Position numbers and translations under genes: made by a program
Part shown: positions 1-6,549 of the stretch, piece after piece
How the letters are laid out: each line of letters starts with the position of its first letter
Numbering within the stretch: position 1 is the first letter of the stretch
Notes under the pieces: generated by a model
The model's input: the letters and a program-made list of their open reading frames with translations, nothing else
The model's database searches: none
Told to the model about the DNA's origin: nothing
Source: a bacterium
GTDB taxonomy: Bacteria; Elusimicrobiota; Elusimicrobia; Elusimicrobiales; UBA9959
Assembly: GCA_021812825.1 (NCBI GenBank)
Contig: JAKAMO010000122.1
Span: 1-6,549 of the forward strand
Direction of reading: 5' to 3'
DNA: 6,549 nt

Positions 1-643
1 CAGCGCCCCCGCGGCCGACAAGATGGAGATCAAGGTCTACGGGGCGGCCGCGCACTCCGGAGTGGCCCCGGAAAAGGGCATCTCCGCCATCAAGGTCGTC
101 TCCGACGCCATCTCCAGGATGAAGCTCGGGCGCATAGACCGAGAGACCACCGCCAACATAGGCTTCATCTCCGGCGGCAACGCCATCAACATAGTCCCGC
201 CGCTGGTGGAGCTCTCCGGCGAAGCACGCAGCCACGACCCCGCCAAGCTCAAGAAGCAGACCCGGCACATGGAAGACTGCCTGAAGAAGGCCGTCAGGGC
301 CGTGAAGGTGCGCGACGGATCCAGGCTCATCACGCCGCGCTACGAGTTCCTGCTCGAGAGGAAGTTCCCGAACCTGCGCATCGACAGGACCAACCCGCTG
401 ATGCCGCTGATCGGCGCGGCCATGGCTGCTGAGGGGATAAAGATGCGGCCGTCCTCTTCTGGCGGCGGGACCGACAGCAATATTCTCTACGGCCACGGCA
501 TAAAAGCCCCGGTGCTGGCCACCGGCATGAGGGACGTGCACACCACCGGGGAGTACCTCGACCTCAAGGATTTCTTCACGTGCGCCCGCGTGACGGCGAG
601 GATACTGCAGGACTGGACCCGCTCCGGCGGGGAAGCCAACTGA
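1..643 (+). CDS. M20-family metallopeptidase, PepT-like (C-terminal part, 5' truncated)
   Basis: Probably a zinc-dependent aminopeptidase of the M20 family, closest in feel to the PepT-like (YqjE-type) group that trims small peptides in the cytoplasm. The reading frame is open to the window edge from base 2, so the ATG at 23 is internal and the true start is upstream. The visible part begins in the dimerisation (lid) domain, with GAAAHSGVAPEKG (about nt 41-79) containing the conserved His at 53-55, then FISGGNAINIVPP, followed by the return to the catalytic domain. There, GGGTDSN and the block ATGMRDVHTTGEYL carry the C-terminal metal-ligand His (codon 539-541). The N-terminal half with the remaining zinc ligands is not visible, so activity cannot be judged. 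The frame is intact and ends in TGA at 641-643. The family is confident; the exact substrate (tripeptides, dipeptides or another amide) is not. Confidence 0.88.
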   Translation, partial: SAPAADKMEIKVYGAAAHSGVAPEKGISAIKVVSDAISRMKLGRIDRETTANIGFISGGNAINIVPPLVELSGEARSHDPAKLKKQTRHMEDCLKKAVRAVKVRDGSRLITPRYEFLLERKFPNLRIDRTNPLMPLIGAAMAAEGIKMRPSSSGGGTDSNILYGHGIKAPVLATGMRDVHTTGEYLDLKDFFTCARVTARILQDWTRSGGEAN

Positions 644-653
644 AGCCGCCAAA

Positions 654-658
654 AGGAG
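654..658 (+). promoter_or_regulatory. Ribosome binding site of the methyltransferase gene
   Basis: AGGAG inside AAAAGGAGAC lies 6 nt before the ATG at 665. It occupies the 21-nt gap after the peptidase stop codon. This fixes the methyltransferase start and leaves little room for a separate promoter, so the two genes are probably co-transcribed. Confidence 0.8.
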
Positions 659-664
659 ACTGAA

Positions 665-1249
665 ATGGCCCACGCGTTCGACCCGGCAGAAAGGCACAGG
701 CTGGACACCCCGGAAAGACGGGCGGACATGCCGCCGGAGCAGACCCTCGTAAAGGCCGGCATCAAGCCGGGCGACATCATCCTCGACGTCGGCTGCGGCA
801 CAGGCTACTTCGCTTTCCCGGCCTCGCGCATGATCGGCCCCAAGGGCATGGTCTACGCGACGGACATCTCGGGCGTCATGCTGGCGGACCTGCGCGCCAA
901 GGCGGCCTCCTCCGGCGTCTTCAACATAGAGACCAAGCAGCTCTCCAGGTCGGAGCCGGAGTTCCCGGAGGCCCCGTATACGCTGGCGATAATCTCCGAC
1001 GCGCTGCACGAGGTCGACGACAAGCCGGCTTTTCTGACCAGCGTGGCGGCCGCGCTCAAGCCCGGCACGCGCCTGGCCGTGATAGAGTGGGAGAAGAAAG
1101 AGACCGTCGACGGGCCGCCTCTCAAGGAGCGCCTTTCGGAGGACGAGATACAGGTCCTCCTTAAGAAGGCGGGCTTCACCGAGCCGGCCTCGTCTCCGCT
1201 CGGGAATAGCCACGTGCTCTACACCTGCAAGAAAAAGACCGCGGAATGA
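665..1249 (+). CDS. Class I SAM-dependent methyltransferase (UbiE/type 11-like)
   Basis: A 194-residue cytoplasmic methyltransferase of the Rossmann-fold class. The N-terminus carries FDPAERHRLDTPERR followed by MPPEQTL, an opening I associate with a family of small UbiE-like methyltransferases. The SAM-binding motif I is LDVGCGTGYF (residues 40-49). Motif II ends strand 2 with the acidic residue of VYATDIS (Asp67), expected to bind the SAM ribose. The later core motifs are SDALHEVDD (111-119) and LKPGTRLAVIEW (131-142). A short C-terminal segment, GNSHVLYTCKK (180-190), fits the last beta strands. The length suits a stand-alone catalytic domain with no extra substrate domain. The start is supported by AGGAG 6 nt upstream. 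The stop overlaps the next start as ATGA at 1246-1249, suggesting translational coupling to lnt. The methyl acceptor cannot be deduced; arsenite, quinone precursors and other small molecules are all possible, and no arsenic-type cysteine trio is seen. Confidence 0.88.
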   Translation: MAHAFDPAERHRLDTPERRADMPPEQTLVKAGIKPGDIILDVGCGTGYFAFPASRMIGPKGMVYATDISGVMLADLRAKAASSGVFNIETKQLSRSEPEFPEAPYTLAIISDALHEVDDKPAFLTSVAAALKPGTRLAVIEWEKKETVDGPPLKERLSEDEIQVLLKKAGFTEPASSPLGNSHVLYTCKKKTAE

Positions 1250-2655
1250 GGAAGCCGCCGGCGGATTATTCGCTGGCCGCGCTTTCCGGCCTCCTGCTGT
1301 CCGCGTCGTTCGCCCCGTCCTCGCTGGGCTGGACGGCCTGGGTGGCGCTGACGCCGCTGTTCCTGGCAGTGCTCGGCGCCGCCGGCCCCGGAAGGGCGTT
1401 CCTGTTGGGCGGCACCGCGGGACTCGTCTTCTACTCCGTCTCGCTGTCCTGGATGACCGACGTGGTCCATTACCTGGCCCCGGTCTTCTGGTGCGTCTTC
1501 GCCGCGTGGATGGCTCTGCACGCCGCCCTCGTCCGCGGCTTATGGGAAGCGGCCGGCAGGCACCCGTCGAAGACCAAGGTCCTCTACTGGGCCTGCGCGG
1601 CGGGGCTCTGCTGGGCCGGCATCGAGTACTTCCGCTCGGAGGTCTGGGCGCTGGAATGTCCCTGGCTCGGCCTCGGCTACAGCCAGACCTTCGTGCCTCC
1701 CTTCTTCCAGTCCCTCTCCGTCTGGGGAGTCTACGGGCTTTCGGCCTTCATAGCGGCGGCCAATGCGGCCTGGGCCCTGGCGCTCAAACGACGGCGTATG
1801 CCGGCCGCAGTGTTCCTTGCCGCGGCGCTCGCCGCCGCGGGCCTGGGAACCCTGCGCCTTTCCACGTCAGGCATAGACTTGGACGGCAGGCCGCTGCGCG
1901 CCGCGTTGGTGCAGGCCGAGCGCGAGCCGCTGGACGGCCTGATCGGGCTCAGTCTCTCTACCACCGCCGCGCGGTCGGACCTGCTCGTCTGGCCGGAATG
2001 CTCCGTGATGATGCCGGAGGAAGCCAGCCCCTCCTATGCCGCGCTCATAGCCCGCGGGCTGCGTGGGTACTCCGGGGAAGCCGTGATCGGAGGCTGCGTT
2101 CCCGCGGACAGGGCGAGAGGGGTGAGCCGGGCCAATTTCGCGATGTTCTTCGGCCGCGGCGGACTTTCCGGCGTCTACGACAAGATGCATCCGGTACAGT
2201 TCGTGGAGACCGGCCTGCCGTCTAACCGGAAGCCGGAGCCGGCGATCACGCCGCTGGGCAGGCTGGGTCCGCAGATCTGCTACGACCTGGCCTTCGAGAA
2301 CGGCTCGAGGGCCATGGCCTCCCGCGGGGCGGAGCTGATAGTCACGCCGACCCTGGACCCGGAGGAATGGGGGGCCTTGCAGCATACCCAGCATTCCGAC
2401 ATGACGGCCGCGCGGGCCGTGGAGACCGGGCTCTGGATAGTCCGCGCCGCCTCGTCGGGACGCTCGCAGATAATAGACCCGCTGGGCCGCGAGCGCGCCT
2501 TGCTCGCCAACGGAACGAGGGGCGTGCTGTCCGGAGAGGCGCGCCTGAGGACAGGCGGCACCTTCTATACCCGGGCCGGCTGGCTGCTGGGACCGTTCGC
2601 GCTCCTGTTCACGGCAGGGGCGGCGCTCTTTGTCTTTATCAGAAAAAGAATTTGA
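1246..2655 (+). CDS. lnt: Apolipoprotein N-acyltransferase (Lnt-type)
   Basis: An inner-membrane enzyme expected to transfer an acyl chain from a phospholipid to the N-terminal cysteine of a diacylated lipoprotein, the last step of lipoprotein maturation. The 469-residue protein has the Lnt layout: about seven hydrophobic helices in residues 8-205, a periplasmic nitrilase-fold domain at about 215-435, a last helix at about 446-465 and a basic end (RKRI). Catalytic candidates are Glu251 in LLVWPECS, Lys313 in YDKMHP and Cys345 in [10 protein letters not shown]. Glu321 lies 8 residues after the Lys, matching the spacing of the essential Lys335/Glu343 pair of E. coli Lnt. Later [15 protein letters not shown] and [10 protein letters not shown] fit the family. 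It is shorter than E. coli Lnt (512). Two motifs differ: CYE is CYD as in cytosolic nitrilases, and the usual SNDxWF stretch reads TPTLDPEEW. The start overlaps the methyltransferase stop (ATGA) with no good Shine-Dalgarno site, so coupling is likely. An Lnt-related acyltransferase with another acceptor remains possible. Confidence 0.88.
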   Translation: MRKPPADYSLAALSGLLLSASFAPSSLGWTAWVALTPLFLAVLGAAGPGRAFLLGGTAGLVFYSVSLSWMTDVVHYLAPVFWCVFAAWMALHAALVRGLWEAAGRHPSKTKVLYWACAAGLCWAGIEYFRSEVWALECPWLGLGYSQTFVPPFFQSLSVWGVYGLSAFIAAANAAWALALKRRRMPAAVFLAAALAAAGLGTLRLSTSGIDLDGRPLRAALVQAEREPLDGLIGLSLSTTAARSDLLVWPECSVMMPEEASPSYAALIARGLRGYSGEAVIGGCVPADRARGVSRANFAMFFGRGGLSGVYDKMHPVQFVETGLPSNRKPEPAITPLGRLGPQICYDLAFENGSRAMASRGAELIVTPTLDPEEWGALQHTQHSDMTAARAVETGLWIVRAASSGRSQIIDPLGRERALLANGTRGVLSGEARLRTGGTFYTRAGWLLGPFALLFTAGAALFVFIRKRI

Positions 2656-2668
2656 TAGAATCAGAACC

Positions 2669-3688
2669 ATGAACAGCAGGGCGCGACGCATACTCTGCGT
2701 GGATGACGAGGACTTCAACCTGGACCTTCTCGAGGCCCTGCTGAAGCCGCAGGGCTACGAGACCTTCACCGCGCTCAACGGCAAGGAAGCGCTCGAGGTA
2801 CTGGCCTCCAAGCAGGTGGACCTGGTGCTCCTCGACATCAACATGCCGATTATGAACGGCCACGAGGTCTGCCGCCGGCTCAAGGCCGACCCTCACACCG
2901 CCCATATCCCGGTCATCATGATCACGTCGCTGGACTCCAAGGAGAACAAGATGCAGGGTATGGAGGCCGGCGCGGAGGAGTTCCTCTCCAAGCCCTTCGA
3001 CCAAGCGGAGCTGCTGCTGAGGATAGGCAACATCCTGCGCACCTCCGAGTACGAGGAAGCTTTCGAATACCTTATCCTCGCGCTGGCCAGGGCGGCCGAG
3101 GCCAACGACATCGACACCGGCAACCATATCCTGCGCGTGGGCGAGTACGCGGCGCTGGTCGCGCGGGAACTGGGCCAGTCGGAGAAGTTCGTGGAGACGA
3201 TACGCAGCCAGGCCACGCTGCACGACGTGGGCAAGGTGCACATCCCCAGCCATATCCTAAAGAAGCCGGGCCGCCTGGACGACGCCGAGATGGAGGAGAT
3301 GAAGCAGCACACCACCTTCGGGGCCATGATAATCGGCGATCACCCGCACCTCGAGTTCGGCAGGCGCATAGCCCTTTGCCACCACGAGCGCTGGGACGGC
3401 ACCGGCTATCCGAAGGGCCTGAAGGGCGAGGAGATACCTCTCGAGGCGCGGATAACGGCGATCTGCGACTGCTACGACGCGCTGCGCAACTCGCGCGTCT
3501 ACAAGCCGAACTACGACCACGACGGCGCCTGCCGCATCATCACGCGGGGCGACGACCGGATGAAGCCGGGGCATTTCGACCCGCAAGTCCTGGAGGCTTT
3601 CAAAAAGCTGGCCCCCAGGTTCGACGAGCTCTACATTAAAATGCTGGACCCCAAGGAGAAGGACGTACAGTCCGCTGATAAAAAATGA
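2669..3688 (+). CDS. Response regulator with REC and HD-GYP domains (cyclic di-GMP phosphodiesterase)
   Basis: A 339-residue RpfG-like regulator predicted to hydrolyse c-di-GMP when its receiver domain is phosphorylated. REC (residues 6-125) has the acidic pair Asp12/Asp13 in CVDDED, phospho-acceptor Asp56 in VLLDINMP, Thr86 in MITS and Lys108 in LSKPF, so it should be phosphorylatable. HD-GYP (about 130-325) has DTGNH (His153), [11 protein letters not shown] (His185, Asp186, Lys189), KKPGRL, His214, [11 protein letters not shown] (His238, His239 and an intact GYP at 246-248), Asp267 in CDCYDAL, and [11 protein letters not shown]. All expected metal-binding positions look intact, implying an active enzyme. 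No membrane helix or DNA-binding domain is seen. I chose ATG 2669 because REC begins right after it; it lies 13 nt past the lnt stop but has a weak ribosome site. An in-frame TTG at 2630, 9 nt after AGGGG, would add 13 residues. The stop overlaps the next start (ATGA). No partner histidine kinase is in the window. Confidence 0.93.
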   Translation: MNSRARRILCVDDEDFNLDLLEALLKPQGYETFTALNGKEALEVLASKQVDLVLLDINMPIMNGHEVCRRLKADPHTAHIPVIMITSLDSKENKMQGMEAGAEEFLSKPFDQAELLLRIGNILRTSEYEEAFEYLILALARAAEANDIDTGNHILRVGEYAALVARELGQSEKFVETIRSQATLHDVGKVHIPSHILKKPGRLDDAEMEEMKQHTTFGAMIIGDHPHLEFGRRIALCHHERWDGTGYPKGLKGEEIPLEARITAICDCYDALRNSRVYKPNYDHDGACRIITRGDDRMKPGHFDPQVLEAFKKLAPRFDELYIKMLDPKEKDVQSADKK

Positions 3689-5166
3689 CCGACGTGAAAC
3701 CGGAAGGCTCATTCATAGGCAGGTTCACCGTGCTGAAGGGCGCGGCCAGGGAGCTGTGGATCATCTTCGGGACGAAGATCATGACGATCCTGGCCTACAG
3801 CGTGGTGAACTCCACGCTGGTGCTCTGGCTCTCCTCGGACCTCGGCTACGGCGACAAGTCGGCCGGCTTCGTAGTGGCCACCTGGTCCACGGCCCTCACC
3901 ATCTTCACGGTGATGGTCGGCTCGCTGGTGGACGCGGTCGGCATCCGCAAGTCGCTGCTCACCGGCTTCGGCCTGGCCGCGGCGGCGCGCTTCGTGATGG
4001 CCTTCTTCGCGGTGAAGTGGATAGCCCTGCCGTTCGGGCTCTTCCCGCTGGCGCTGGGAGAGGCGCTGCAGACGCCGGTCATGGTGGCGGCGGTCAAGCG
4101 CTTCACCAGCACGAAGCAGCGCTCGATAGCCTTCTCCGTCTACTACGCGATGATGAACGTTGGCTTCGCCGTGGCGGGCTGGACCTTCGACAAGGTCCGC
4201 GGCGGGCTTGGCGAGTACGGCCACTACAGCGTGCCGCTGCTGGGCTTCCAGATCAGCACCTACCAGACGATAATACTCCTCGGCGCGCTGTTCACTCTGC
4301 CCAACCTGGTACTGACGTACTTCGCGCTGCGCGGCGGCGTGGAAGCCACCGACGAGGGGGTCGTGATAAAGCCGGAGCCGGAAAAGTACCCCGGCAGGTC
4401 GTTCCTGGAGGCCTTCCTGCTGTCGAGCCGCGACGCGCTGAAGGACTGGTTCCGCATCTTCTCCGGCCTGTGGAAGGAGGCCACCTTCTACCGCTTCCTC
4501 GCCTTCTTCGGGCTGGTGGTGTTCGTGAAGCTCGTCCTCTACCACATGTACTATACCTTCCCCAAGTACGCCATCCGCGAGCTGGGCGCGGGAGCGCCTT
4601 TCGGCCAGCTCTTCGGCACCCTGAACGCAGTTATAGTCGTGATACTGGCGCCGGTAGTGGGGGCCCTGACCCAGCGCTTCACCGCCTACCGGGTGGTGGT
4701 CATCGGCACGCTGATAACGGCCCTCTCCGTCTTCTTCATGGTGGTCCCGCCCGCGCAGTACCAGGGCCTGGCCGACGGCGGCTTCGGCCACGCGATAGCG
4801 TGGTGGCTCAAGTTGTCCGGCCCGGTACTGCCCCTCTATGTGGCCATCGTGCTCTTCACCCTGGTCTATTCCGTAGGAGAGTCCTTCTACTCGCCGCGCC
4901 TCTACGAGTACCCCGCCGCCATAGCGCCCAAAGGACAGGAGGGCTCCTACCTCGCCCTCTCCATGCTGCCCTACTTCGTGGCGAAGTTCTTCGTCGGCTC
5001 GATGTCCGGCTTCCTGCTGGACGCCTTCTGCCCGGAGACGGGTCCCCGCAACCCCCGCATGCTCTGGCTCATCATAGGCGGCATGGCGCTGTTCACGCCG
5101 ATAGGCCTGCTGCTCTTCCGGCGCTATATACAGGTGCACGAGGCCGGCAGGTCGGACAATTCCTAG
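3685..5166 (+). CDS. Major facilitator superfamily transporter, POT-like features, substrate unknown
   Basis: A 493-residue inner-membrane protein with about 12 hydrophobic segments in two halves. These are separated by a hydrophilic, charged central loop at about residues 217-268 ([14 protein letters not shown] onwards, rich in acidic, Lys and Arg residues). The loop between helices 2 and 3 carries the MFS motif A in the form [11 protein letters not shown] (79-89). The C-terminal half has [13 protein letters not shown] (397-409) followed by [18 protein letters not shown], which recalls helices 10 and 11 of proton-dependent oligopeptide transporters (GE..xSP...APxx..g). [15 protein letters not shown] (151-165) recalls the POT FYxxINxG element. 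The POT signature ExxERFxYY of helix 1 is absent: that place reads [13 protein letters not shown] therefore call it MFS rather than a proven peptide transporter. It starts by ATGA overlap with the HD-GYP gene and has no close Shine-Dalgarno site (nearest AAGGAG is 26 nt upstream), suggesting coupled translation. Substrate and direction of transport cannot be read from the sequence. Confidence 0.85.
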   Translation: MTDVKPEGSFIGRFTVLKGAARELWIIFGTKIMTILAYSVVNSTLVLWLSSDLGYGDKSAGFVVATWSTALTIFTVMVGSLVDAVGIRKSLLTGFGLAAAARFVMAFFAVKWIALPFGLFPLALGEALQTPVMVAAVKRFTSTKQRSIAFSVYYAMMNVGFAVAGWTFDKVRGGLGEYGHYSVPLLGFQISTYQTIILLGALFTLPNLVLTYFALRGGVEATDEGVVIKPEPEKYPGRSFLEAFLLSSRDALKDWFRIFSGLWKEATFYRFLAFFGLVVFVKLVLYHMYYTFPKYAIRELGAGAPFGQLFGTLNAVIVVILAPVVGALTQRFTAYRVVVIGTLITALSVFFMVVPPAQYQGLADGGFGHAIAWWLKLSGPVLPLYVAIVLFTLVYSVGESFYSPRLYEYPAAIAPKGQEGSYLALSMLPYFVAKFFVGSMSGFLLDAFCPETGPRNPRMLWLIIGGMALFTPIGLLLFRRYIQVHEAGRSDNS

Positions 5167-5175
5167 GCGGTGACT

Positions 5176-5196
5176 CCCCGCGGAGGATTCCCGGGG
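5176..5196 (+). terminator. GC-rich hairpin downstream of the transporter gene (possible terminator, no U-tract)
   Basis: CCCCG (5176-5180) can pair with CGGGG (5192-5196), and inside it GGA (5182-5184) pairs with TCC (5189-5191) around a GGAT loop. One C at 5181 is bulged. This gives 8 base pairs, 7 or more of them strong. It begins 9 nt after the stop codon of the transporter gene. The bases that follow (CGACATGTTAG) have no run of T, so it is not a canonical intrinsic terminator. It could aid Rho-dependent termination, protect the 3' end of the transcript, or be chance in GC-rich DNA. Confidence 0.35.
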
Positions 5197-5234
5197 CGAC
5201 ATGTTAGTATCTGGGACTTCGTTGGTTTAAGTTT
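5197..5234 (+). promoter_or_regulatory. Relatively AT-rich leader upstream of the acyl-CoA synthetase gene; possible promoter
   Basis: This stretch is clearly richer in A and T than the coding sequence around it (for example TTAGTAT at 5204-5210 and GGTTTAAGTTTAGG at 5224-5237). It lies between the hairpin and the strong ribosome site, where a promoter or 5' leader would be expected. TAGTAT at 5205-5210 matches a -10 box at four of six positions, but no matching -35 box lies 16-18 nt upstream. It is a location-based suggestion only. Confidence 0.25.
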
Positions 5235-5240
5235 AGGAGG
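5235..5240 (+). promoter_or_regulatory. Strong Shine-Dalgarno site of the acyl-CoA synthetase gene
   Basis: A full AGGAGG sits 8 nt before the ATG at 5249. It is the best ribosome site in the window and fixes the start of the synthetase. The overlapping genes upstream lack comparable sites, so this gene is likely translated independently of them. Confidence 0.85.
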
Positions 5241-5248
5241 AAGAAACG

Positions 5249-6549
5249 ATGACTGAACCGAGGAACCTTTATTCCTGCCTCGCCAAGACGGCGGAAAGGC
5301 ATCCGGAAGAGACGGCCTACGTCACCGGCGACAAGCGCATGTCCTGGCACGAGGTGCTCTTCTCGGTGGACCGCGCCGCGGACATGTTCTGGCAGCTGGG
5401 CCTCAGGAAGGGCGACCGCGCCGCCATAGTGCTGCGCAATTCCACGGAGTTCGTGATCTCCTATTTCGCGATGGCCAAGCTGGGCGCCGTGGCCGTCCCG
5501 ATAAACTACCTGGTCTCCAAAGGCGAGGAGATCTCCTACATACTGGAGAACTCCTCCTGCAAGGGAGTGGTCACCGAGAAGGAGTTCGTGAAGAACTACA
5601 CCAGGGTGCGCAAGAACCTTCCCGGCCTCAAGTTCATAGTCTCCGCGGACTTCTGCGGCCTGGACGACGTGACGGACTTCTGGAGCTACCTGAAGAAGGC
5701 CCATTACCACCCGCAGACCCAGCAATCGGCCGCCGACGAGCATGACCTGGCCACCATACTCTACACCTCCGGCACCACCGGCCATCCCAAAGGCGTGCTG
5801 CTGACGCACCACAACATGGTCGAGAACGCCAAAGCGGCCATCACCACGCTGGAACCGACCCGCAAGGACGTGTTCATGGCCCTGCTGCCGATGTTCCATA
5901 CCTTCTCGTGGACCGGCAACGTCATCACCCCGATACTGCTGGGCGCCAAGACACTCATCGTAAAGAGCATCACGCCTCCGAAGCCGTGGCTGCAGGCCAT
6001 GGGCAGGGAAGGGGTGACCATAATGATAGCGGTCCCCCAGATCTACGGCGTGCTGGCCAAGGAGGCCAAGGGCCTGAAGAAGTTCTTCCTCAAGTTCTGG
6101 AGCCTGCGGAAAGTGCGCCTTTGTCTCTCCGGGGCGGCGCCGCTGGGCCACACCGTGGTGCAGCACTTCAACAAGGCCTTCGGCCTCCATATCCTGGAGG
6201 GCTACGGCCTAACCGAGACCAGCCCGGTCGTCACGATAACGCCGCCGAAGGCGCGCAAGCACGGCTCGGTCGGCAAGGCCATACCCGGCGTGAAGATACG
6301 CATCCTCGACGAGCACGGCAAGGAGCTCAAGCACGGCGAGGAGGGGGAGATAGCCGTGATGGGGCCGAACATCACCCGCGGCTACCACGACAACGACCAG
6401 GCGACCCGCGAGCTGTTCACGCAGGACGGCTGGCTCAAGACGGGGGACATCGGCGTGCTGGATTCGGACGGCTTCCTGTTCATCCGCGACCGCAAGAAGG
6501 ACATGGTCATCGTGAAGGGCCTCAAGGTCTTCCCGGCCCAGATAGAGCA
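5249..6549 (+). CDS. Long-chain acyl-CoA (or acyl-ACP) synthetase, AMP-forming, FadD-like (3' truncated)
   Basis: An ANL-superfamily adenylating enzyme that should activate a fatty acid with ATP to an acyl-AMP and then pass it to CoA, or possibly to acyl carrier protein. The first 433 codons are present and the frame runs off the window end. Motifs occur in the family order: the phosphate-binding loop YTSGTTGHPKG (172-182), PMFHTFSW (214-221) in the acyl-pocket region, LSGAAPL (293-299), GYGLTETSP (318-326) for adenine binding, GWLKTGD (394-400) with the ribose-binding Asp400, and the hinge RDRKKDMVIVKG (413-424) leading into FPAQIE. The catalytic lysine near the C-terminus is beyond the window, with perhaps 60-130 residues missing. 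There is no signal peptide or N-terminal membrane segment, so it should be cytosolic or peripheral to the membrane. The start is set by AGGAGG 8 nt upstream. PMFHTFSW and SGAAPL suggest a long-chain rather than acetyl substrate, but chain length and acceptor are inference. Confidence 0.93.
   Translation, partial: MTEPRNLYSCLAKTAERHPEETAYVTGDKRMSWHEVLFSVDRAADMFWQLGLRKGDRAAIVLRNSTEFVISYFAMAKLGAVAVPINYLVSKGEEISYILENSSCKGVVTEKEFVKNYTRVRKNLPGLKFIVSADFCGLDDVTDFWSYLKKAHYHPQTQQSAADEHDLATILYTSGTTGHPKGVLLTHHNMVENAKAAITTLEPTRKDVFMALLPMFHTFSWTGNVITPILLGAKTLIVKSITPPKPWLQAMGREGVTIMIAVPQIYGVLAKEAKGLKKFFLKFWSLRKVRLCLSGAAPLGHTVVQHFNKAFGLHILEGYGLTETSPVVTITPPKARKHGSVGKAIPGVKIRILDEHGKELKHGEEGEIAVMGPNITRGYHDNDQATRELFTQDGWLKTGDIGVLDSDGFLFIRDRKKDMVIVKGLKVFPAQIE

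Noticed and set aside
1867..2718. A 283-codon - strand frame across the lnt/HD-GYP junction and a 244-codon + frame at 1491-2225.
   Set aside because: Both overlap the lnt coding sequence, whose catalytic residues are in the chosen frame; their compositions are Arg-rich and without motifs.
3653..3658. AAGGAG as the ribosome site of the transporter gene.
   Set aside because: It lies 26 nt before the ATG at 3685, too far for direct use; translation by overlap with the preceding stop is more likely.
3709..5202. A 497-codon open frame on the - strand covering nearly the whole transporter gene.
   Set aside because: Its translation is full of Arg, Glu, Gln, His and Gly with no recognisable domain, while the + strand encodes a clear 12-helix transporter. 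Long antisense frames arise from the scarcity of stop triplets in GC-rich codons.
3756..5207. A 483-codon open frame on the + strand in another phase of the transporter gene.
   Set aside because: The product is a low-complexity Arg/Gly/Ala/Leu/His-rich string with no motif and overlaps a well-supported gene entirely.
5205..5210. TAGTAT as a -10 promoter box for the synthetase gene.
   Set aside because: Only four of six bases match, and the sequence 16-18 nt upstream is GGAGGA-like and unlike TTGACA. Kept only as a low-confidence AT-rich leader.
5204..6190. A 328-codon open frame on the - strand opposite the acyl-CoA synthetase.
   Set aside because: The opposite strand carries all the expected adenylation motifs in order; the antisense product shows no family features.
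1..6549. Defence system, CRISPR array, mobile element, tRNA or rRNA.
   Set aside because: Apart from 21-nt, 13-nt and 82-nt gaps the window is filled by six intact or edge-truncated metabolic and envelope genes; I saw no direct repeats, inverted terminal repeats, integrase or transposase motifs, or RNA gene sequences.

Overview
The window is a GC-rich, densely coding stretch with every recognisable gene on the + strand. It looks like ordinary chromosomal sequence from a diderm (Gram-negative-type) bacterium. The lipoprotein N-acyltransferase (Lnt) gene and the GC-rich codon use support this. Isoleucine codons are unusual: ATA and ATC are about equally common and ATT is almost absent, which argues against Escherichia-like codon use. 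I cannot name the phylum from sequence alone; a lineage such as Elusimicrobiota is only a guess.

Layout: (1) 1-643, the C-terminal part of an M20-family, PepT-like metallopeptidase whose start lies outside the window. (2) 665-1249, a small class I SAM-dependent methyltransferase with a clear Shine-Dalgarno site. (3) 1246-2655, an Lnt-type apolipoprotein N-acyltransferase, overlapping the methyltransferase by ATGA. (4) 2669-3688, a two-domain response regulator (REC plus HD-GYP) expected to degrade cyclic di-GMP. (5) 3685-5166, a 12-helix MFS transporter with features recalling the peptide-transporter (POT) branch, overlapping gene 4 by ATGA. (6) An 82-nt gap holding a GC-rich hairpin and a very strong Shine-Dalgarno site. 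(7) 5249 to the window end, the first 433 codons of a FadD-like long-chain acyl-CoA (or acyl-ACP) synthetase.

Genes 1 to 5 are spaced by 21 nt, -4 nt, 13 nt and -4 nt, so they are probably one co-transcribed, partly translationally coupled unit. The acyl-CoA synthetase is set off by the only sizeable gap and may have its own transcript. The functions (peptide cleavage, methylation, lipoprotein maturation, c-di-GMP turnover, transport, fatty-acid activation) do not form an obvious single pathway. Envelope and lipid biology is the loosest common thread.

I found no RNA genes, mobile elements, CRISPR arrays or defence systems, and no convincing sign of an undescribed system. The points most worth a second look are the nitrilase-like active-site motif of the Lnt protein, the POT-like half of the transporter in a unit with a peptidase, the ambiguous start of the HD-GYP regulator, and the isoleucine codon bias.
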